Source: Acidobacteriota bacterium (lineage in GTDB: Bacteria; Pseudomonadota; Alphaproteobacteria; Caulobacterales; Hyphomonadaceae). From it: DNA of 64,000 nt. The position numbers and the translations under genes were made by a program. The notes under the pieces were generated by a model. The model did not search any database, was not told the DNA's origin, and saw only the letters and a list, made by a program, of their open reading frames with translations. The DNA lies in the NCBI GenBank assembly GCA_016712445.1, contig JADJRB010000002.1, positions 310,001 to 374,000 on the forward strand, written 5' to 3'. Positions 60,409 to 64,000 of this stretch are shown in pieces. Every line of letters begins with the position of its first letter. Positions within the stretch are counted from its first letter, which is position 1.

Positions 60409-61226
60409 TAACGCGCCGTCAGGCCGCCATCGACGACGTGTTCCTGGCCCGTCGAGAAACTCGACGCGTCAGACGCCAGCCAGAGGATCAGCTCGGCCAC
60501 CTCTTCCGGCGTGCCGGCCCGTCCCATCGGCGTGCCGCCCAGCGCGACAATATTCGGATCAAGTGCATTGCCGCCGGAATGCGCCGTCAGCGCAGCCGTC
60601 TGTTCGGGGTTCATCGTCTCGGTGACCCGGGTGATCTCTTTCTGCCAGATCGGCGTGTCGATGATGCCGGGATGCACGGAGTTTACCCGGATCTTCAGTC
60701 CGAGGGCGCCGCATTCGACCGCAGCCGCCTTGGTGAACAGCCGCACCGCGCCTTTCGAGGCGCAATAAGCCGCGACGCCGGGCGACCCGCGCAGGCCGGC
60801 GACCGACGACAGGTTGATGATCGACCCGCCGCCTTTCGCCATTGCCCGCATCGCGGCCCGCGTGCCGAGGAAGACGCTGTCCGTGTTGACCGCCATCTGG
60901 CGCTGCCAGTCGGCCAGCGAATAGTCCATCAACGCCCCGGCGATGGCGATCCCGGCATTGTTCACCAGCACGTTGGGCGTCCCGAACTGTTTCTCGGTTT
61001 CGGCGAAAACCGCGTCCCAGCGCTTCTCGTCCGTCACGTCCTGGGCGGCCGTCGCGACCGTTCCGCCTGCCTTGGCCGCCAATGCGGCCGTCTCCTTCAG
61101 GCCGGCCGCGTCCACGTCGGTAGCCATCACTTTGGCGCCTTCACGCGCCAGCGCGAGTACCGTCGAGCGGCCAATGCCGCTGGCGGCGCCTGTAACAATG
61201 GCGATTTTGCCGTTAACCGAACCCAT
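60408..61226 (-). CDS. SDR-family oxidoreductase
   Basis: A 272-residue classical SDR with TGAASGIGRS, an Asp after strand 2 (ATDVDAAGL) favouring NAD, NNAG (VLVNNAGIAIAGAL), a Ser in INLSSVAGLRGSPG and YCASK (YxxxK). C-terminal DASSFSTGQEHVVDGGLTAR is standard. It probably oxidises a hydroxyacyl or alcohol substrate; the exact one is unknown. Its TAG stop includes a base of the IS630 end, and before insertion it would have shared its stop dinucleotide with the convergent CoA-transferase gene. Confidence 0.9.
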   Translation of the reverse strand: MGSVNGKIAIVTGAASGIGRSTVLALAREGAKVMATDVDAAGLKETAALAAKAGGTVATAAQDVTDEKRWDAVFAETEKQFGTPNVLVNNAGIAIAGALMDYSLADWQRQMAVNTDSVFLGTRAAMRAMAKGGGSIINLSSVAGLRGSPGVAAYCASKGAVRLFTKAAAVECGALGLKIRVNSVHPGIIDTPIWQKEITRVTETMNPEQTAALTAHSGGNALDPNIVALGGTPMGRAGTPEEVAELILWLASDASSFSTGQEHVVDGGLTAR

Positions 61227-61269
61227 GTTTTCCTCCCGTTTATGCCGTCCACACTAGCAGTCCGCGCGC

Positions 61270-61298
61270 TTGACGCGAGCGTCATATTGGTGTTTTAC
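61270..61298 (+). promoter_or_regulatory. Candidate rpsD promoter
   Basis: TTGACG (61270-61275) and TTTTAC (61293-61298) are 17 nt apart, 94 nt before the rpsD start. The -10 match is poor. An exact inverted repeat GACGC-GA-GCGTC overlaps the -35 box. Read by eye only. Confidence 0.3.
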
Positions 61299-61391
61299 CC
61301 GCGACTTCATGACGGGATGGTGCGGAGCCGCCGTTGTAATCGCAGGCGCAATGAAGCGTTTGCCGGCCCGCGCTGACATTGAGGTACTACC

Positions 61392-62009
61392 ATGTCACGT
61401 CGCCATAGCGCGAAGTACAAGATCGACCGTCGGGTCGGTGAGAACATCTGGGGCCGCGCAAAGTCCCCCTTCAACAAACGCAACTACAAGCCGGGCCAGC
61501 ACGGCCAGAACCGCCGCAACAAGGTCTCCGACTTTGGTATGCAGCTGATGGCGAAGCAGAAGCTGAAAGCCTATTACGGCGACATCACCGAGAAACAGTT
61601 CTCGAAAATCTACGAAGACGCTGCCCGCATGAAGGGCAACTCGGCTGAGAACCTGATCGGTATCCTCGAGTCGCGCCTCGATTCGATCGTCTATCGCGCC
61701 AAGTTCGTCCCGACGATCTTCGCCGCCCGCCAGTTCGTCAACCACGGCCACGTCACCGTGAACGGCAAGCGCTGCAACATCGGTTCGGCCCGCCTGAAGC
61801 CGGGCGACGTCGTGCAGGTCCGCGAAAAGTCGCGCAACCTCGCCCTCGTCCTCGAAGCCCTCGGCAGCGCTGAGCGCGACATCCCGGACTACGTCGAAGT
61901 CGACCCGAAAGGCATGACCGCCGCATACAAGCGCGTGCCGGCCCTCGCCGACGTGCCGTATCCGGTGAAGATGGAACCGGCGCAGGTGGTCGAGTTCTAC
62001 TCCTCGTAA
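61392..62009 (+). CDS. rpsD: 30S ribosomal protein S4
   Basis: S4 nucleates assembly of the 30S body and affects decoding accuracy. The 205-residue protein starts MSRRHSAKYKIDRRVGENIWGRAKSPFNKRNYKPGQHGQNR, the short alphaproteobacterial N-terminus, and has an S4 RNA-binding domain (LESRLDSIVYRAKFVPTIFAARQFVNHGHVTVNGKRCNI). GAGGT lies 6 nt before the ATG. It stands alone, outside the alpha ribosomal operon, and is closed by a terminator. Confidence 0.98.
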   Translation: MSRRHSAKYKIDRRVGENIWGRAKSPFNKRNYKPGQHGQNRRNKVSDFGMQLMAKQKLKAYYGDITEKQFSKIYEDAARMKGNSAENLIGILESRLDSIVYRAKFVPTIFAARQFVNHGHVTVNGKRCNIGSARLKPGDVVQVREKSRNLALVLEALGSAERDIPDYVEVDPKGMTAAYKRVPALADVPYPVKMEPAQVVEFYSS

Positions 62010-62037
62010 ACCATCTGAATTTCTTGAAGTTTCGGGA

Positions 62038-62066
62038 AGGCCGCGCCAGACTGGTGCGGCCTTTTC
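62038..62066 (+). terminator. Rho-independent terminator after rpsD
   Basis: AGGCCGCGCCAG and CTGGTGCGGCCT form a long stem with one G-T pair around a tiny loop, followed by TTTTC, 28 nt after the rpsD stop. Confidence 0.88.
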
Positions 62067-62084
62067 ATTTCAGGAAACATCCGC

Positions 62085-62912
62085 ATGGCCATTCCCTCGA
62101 TCAGCGCCGTTCGCAAGGCTCTCATTGCCGCGCCGGGAAAGCCGTTTGATCTCTCTGCCCGCGAGACTTCCGGCCGCAGCGTCTTCGAGGACAAGGCCGC
62201 TGCCGAGACCAGCCTCAAGAAAGACGCCGCCTGCATCAACGAGCTGAAGGACATGCTGTATGCCGAAGGCCGCCGCTCGCTGCTCGTCATCCTGCAGGGC
62301 ATGGATACGGCCGGTAAGTCCGGCACCATCAAGTCGGTTTTTGCCGACACGACGCCCCTCGGAATGGAAGTGAAGGCATTCAAGGCGCCGAGCACCGACG
62401 AACTCGCCCGCGACTATCTGTGGCGTGTCCATAACGCGGTGCCCCGCCGCGGCAATGTCGGAATCTTTGACCGCTCCCACTACGAAGACGTGCTCGTTGT
62501 GCGCGTCCGTGGCTACGCCCCGCTCGAAGATGTCGAGAAGCGCTACGAACAGATCAATGCGTTCGAGAAGCACCTGACCGAAAACGGCACCACCGTCCTG
62601 AAATTCATGCTGAACCTCAGCCATGAGGAGCAGGGGATCCGGCTGAAGGAACGCCTCGTCGAGGCCCACAAGCTCTGGAAGTTCAACCCCGCCGATCTCG
62701 ACGACCGTTCGCGCTGGGCCGAGTTCATGCACGCCTACGAACTCGCGATCCGCCGCTGCTCGACTCGCCACGCGCCCTGGTACGTGATCCCGTCAGACAG
62801 CCGCACGCGCCGCAACGCGCTGATCGCCCGCATCGTGCGCGGCGCGCTCGAAAACATGGACCTCAAATGGAAGGACCCGGGCCTCAAGCCCGAGTCCTTT
62901 GATTTCAGCTGA
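62085..62912 (+). CDS. PPK2-family polyphosphate kinase (nucleotide phosphotransferase)
   Basis: A 275-residue single-domain PPK2. Walker A ILQGMDTAGKSGTIKS and the lid/Walker B block PRRGNVGIFDRSHYEDVLVVRVRGY are intact, and KFMLNLSHEEQGIRLKERL and DDRSRWAEFMHAYELAIRRCSTRHAPWYVIPSD complete the family profile. PPK2 enzymes of this single-domain form use polyphosphate to phosphorylate AMP and/or ADP; the class cannot be fixed from sequence alone. The start is 19 nt after the rpsD terminator. No exopolyphosphatase or ppk1 is nearby. Confidence 0.9.
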   Translation: MAIPSISAVRKALIAAPGKPFDLSARETSGRSVFEDKAAAETSLKKDAACINELKDMLYAEGRRSLLVILQGMDTAGKSGTIKSVFADTTPLGMEVKAFKAPSTDELARDYLWRVHNAVPRRGNVGIFDRSHYEDVLVVRVRGYAPLEDVEKRYEQINAFEKHLTENGTTVLKFMLNLSHEEQGIRLKERLVEAHKLWKFNPADLDDRSRWAEFMHAYELAIRRCSTRHAPWYVIPSDSRTRRNALIARIVRGALENMDLKWKDPGLKPESFDFS

Positions 62913-62922
62913 CCTTGCCGGC

Positions 62923-63858
62923 TCAGTTGGTGAAGCGCACCGATCCGCCGCTGGATTCAGACATCTTCTGCTCGCCGGCCGCGCCCGAGAAGGACACGTC
63001 GCCGCCGCTCGAGGCATGGCCTTTGGCGTAGTCGGTTGCGTGGAGATCCACTTCCGCTCCGCTGGACGCGCTGGCGGTCGCGGATTTGCAGTGCAGATCG
63101 TCGCCGTCGACTTCCGCGCCGGACGAGGCCGAAACCTCGATGCTGCTGCAGGCGCCCGAAAGTTCGACGCTGCCGCCCGAAGACGCGTTCACATTGAAGC
63201 TCGCCGCGGAGGTCGAATAGACCGTGGCTTCGCCTGAAGACGATGCATCGATCATCGTCTCGCCGGTGCCGGTCACAGTCCCGGTGGCCTCGCCGCTGGA
63301 CGATGCCGAAATGTCGAGCACCTTCGCATTCAGCTCTTTCGCATAGACTTCGCCCGACGACGAAGCAGAGAGGCGCGTTTCGCCAGATGTGCCCGCCAGC
63401 TTGGCCTTGCTGCTCGACGATGCGCTGACAGCGAGGTCGCCTGCGTCGATCGCCTTTCCGTCAAACGTCGACGATTGCGACACCTGCACCGACTCCAGGT
63501 CCGGCCCGGTCACGTACACTGTGTAACGCGGCACGCGCTTGCCGTTCACCTTGATGGTGTCGCCATCATGGGAAATGTCGGTCGAGCCGCCCCAGGAAAA
63601 GAAGCTGCGCTTCTTCTGGAGGCTTTCGCGCGTCACGACCAGCGTGTCGCCTTCGTTCATGATCAGCGCATCGGAAAAGTCACCGGAGGGCGTCTCGACC
63701 GTCACTTTGGTCTCGGCGCCATCCTTGTAGACGACGTCCATCACGCCTTTGACTTCGATCTTGGAGAACGGCTTGGCGCTGAAAGCCTTGCTCTCGGCGA
63801 GGGCGGCCGGCGCCAGCAGAACTGAGATCGCGGTCAGCGCGGTGAGGGTCTTTTTCAT
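62923..63858 (-). CDS. Exported head-GIN (DUF2807) repeat protein
   Basis: A 311-residue protein with a signal peptide (MKKTLTALTAISVLLAPAALA) and a DUF2807/GIN domain: FSKIEVKGVMDVVYKDG and LVVTRES at the start. It is then built of repeated short strands rich in Ser (LSASSSGEVYAKEL, DISASSSGEATG, IDASSSGEATVYS, NASSGGSVELSG, SASSGAEVDG), suggesting a parallel beta-helix or stacked adhesin-like surface. It is probably an envelope or surface protein of unknown role. A palindromic AT-rich element lies upstream. Confidence 0.85.
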   Translation of the reverse strand: MKKTLTALTAISVLLAPAALAESKAFSAKPFSKIEVKGVMDVVYKDGAETKVTVETPSGDFSDALIMNEGDTLVVTRESLQKKRSFFSWGGSTDISHDGDTIKVNGKRVPRYTVYVTGPDLESVQVSQSSTFDGKAIDAGDLAVSASSSSKAKLAGTSGETRLSASSSGEVYAKELNAKVLDISASSSGEATGTVTGTGETMIDASSSGEATVYSTSAASFNVNASSGGSVELSGACSSIEVSASSGAEVDGDDLHCKSATASASSGAEVDLHATDYAKGHASSGGDVSFSGAAGEQKMSESSGGSVRFTN

Positions 63859-63897
63859 GTCTGTTTTCCTCTCGTGGGGTCGATGGACCCTGTATGG

Positions 63898-63938
63898 ATT
63901 ATCGAAATACGATATGTCAATCGTTGTTTTTCGATAAT
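63898..63938 (-). promoter_or_regulatory. Palindromic operator-like element upstream of the GIN-domain gene
   Basis: TATCG-AAATA-CGATA (63900-63914) is a perfect inverted repeat, and ATTATCGAAA (63898-63907) is repeated in inverse as TTTCGATAAT (63929-63938). In a GC-rich chromosome this AT-rich double palindrome stands out. The TATCG/CGATA core is the sort of site bound by small winged-helix repressors; which one is unknown. The remaining sequence to 64000 shows no further feature. Confidence 0.5.
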
Positions 63939-64000
63939 TTCGGAAAGCGAAATCAATCAGGGCCTTGAGGCCGGCTTTGCCGGCGCAGCACCATGGGCGG

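Noticed and set aside
62085..62912. Assigning the kinase as PPK1
   Set aside because: PPK1 is about 700 residues with a phosphohistidine domain. This protein has the P-loop fold and length of PPK2.
1..64000. CRISPR array, prophage, conjugative element or replication origin
   Set aside because: No regular spacer-repeat pattern, integrase, phage structural gene or dnaA/parAB cluster was seen. The single DnaA-like site at 19643 is not enough for an origin.

Overview
The window is a gene-dense, GC-rich (low 60s percent by eye) stretch of an alphaproteobacterial chromosome, probably from the Hyphomonadaceae or a close relative. The placement rests on a tRNA-His without an encoded G-1, a pyruvate dehydrogenase E1-beta with a fused lipoyl domain, the recG/sdhE/mfd cluster, a double cold-shock protein, an OmpA protein with a long polyproline linker, and many 1-4 nt overlaps between genes. 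It is mostly core genome with catabolic operons and one insertion sequence. There is no CRISPR array, prophage or obvious defence island.

Layout. 1-6.3 kb: hflX (cut by the left edge), mazG, a DgoK-like/SMP-30-like pair whose catalytic motifs have decayed, an acyl-CoA dehydrogenase, and secE-nusG. 6.3-7.9 kb: tRNA-His and an OmpA porin with 27 consecutive prolines. 7.9-14.5 kb: an arginine succinyltransferase (AST) catabolic operon, M20 peptidase-astA-astD-methyltransferase-astB-maiA, in which the M20 enzyme may stand in for AstE. 14.5-16.7 kb: a leftward operon of an APH-like kinase, DUF6285 and a DUF3089-like protein. 16.7-24.8 kb: DUF502 protein, recG, sdhE, mfd and a degenerate GGDEF protein. 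24.9-29.5 kb: an alpha-methylacyl-CoA racemase-like enzyme, rpmF, eno, a TIR-like/membrane/TIR protein and ftsB.

29.5-35.0 kb: the pyruvate dehydrogenase operon pdhA-pdhB-pdhC-lipoprotein-lpdA. pdhC carries an in-frame REP-like palindrome and lacks the usual active-site Asp. 35.1-39.8 kb: a DUF2891 lipoprotein, an NRAMP transporter and pxpABC (5-oxoprolinase), all overlapping by 4 nt. 39.8-46.8 kb, leftward: a ZnuD-like TonB receptor, an SDR, NhaC antiporter plus M19 dipeptidase, and purB. 46.9-53.1 kb: recJ, tRNA-Glu, a double cold-shock protein, DUF192, a PaaI-like thioesterase, and cyanide-insensitive-type cytochrome bd (cydA-cydB plus a 47-codon DUF2474-like subunit). 53.1-57 kb: acyl-CoA synthetase and groES-groEL under a promoter with a CIRCE operator. 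57.2-64 kb: a diguanylate cyclase, a class III CoA-transferase, an IS630-family element inserted exactly at the shared stop codons of two convergent genes, an SDR, rpsD, a PPK2 kinase and a GIN-domain protein with a palindromic upstream site.

Themes: amino-acid and peptide catabolism (AST, 5-oxoproline, dipeptidase, MaiA) feeds glutamate and succinate into central metabolism, next to PDH, enolase and a terminal oxidase. Acyl-CoA chemistry (dehydrogenase, synthetase, racemase, CoA-transferase, thioesterase) is scattered throughout. The observations most worth following are the possible AstE replacement, the TIR-like/TM/TIR protein, the decayed DgoK/SMP-30 pair, the lipoprotein inside the PDH operon, the E2 active-site change with its in-frame REP, and the stop-codon-preserving IS630 insertion.
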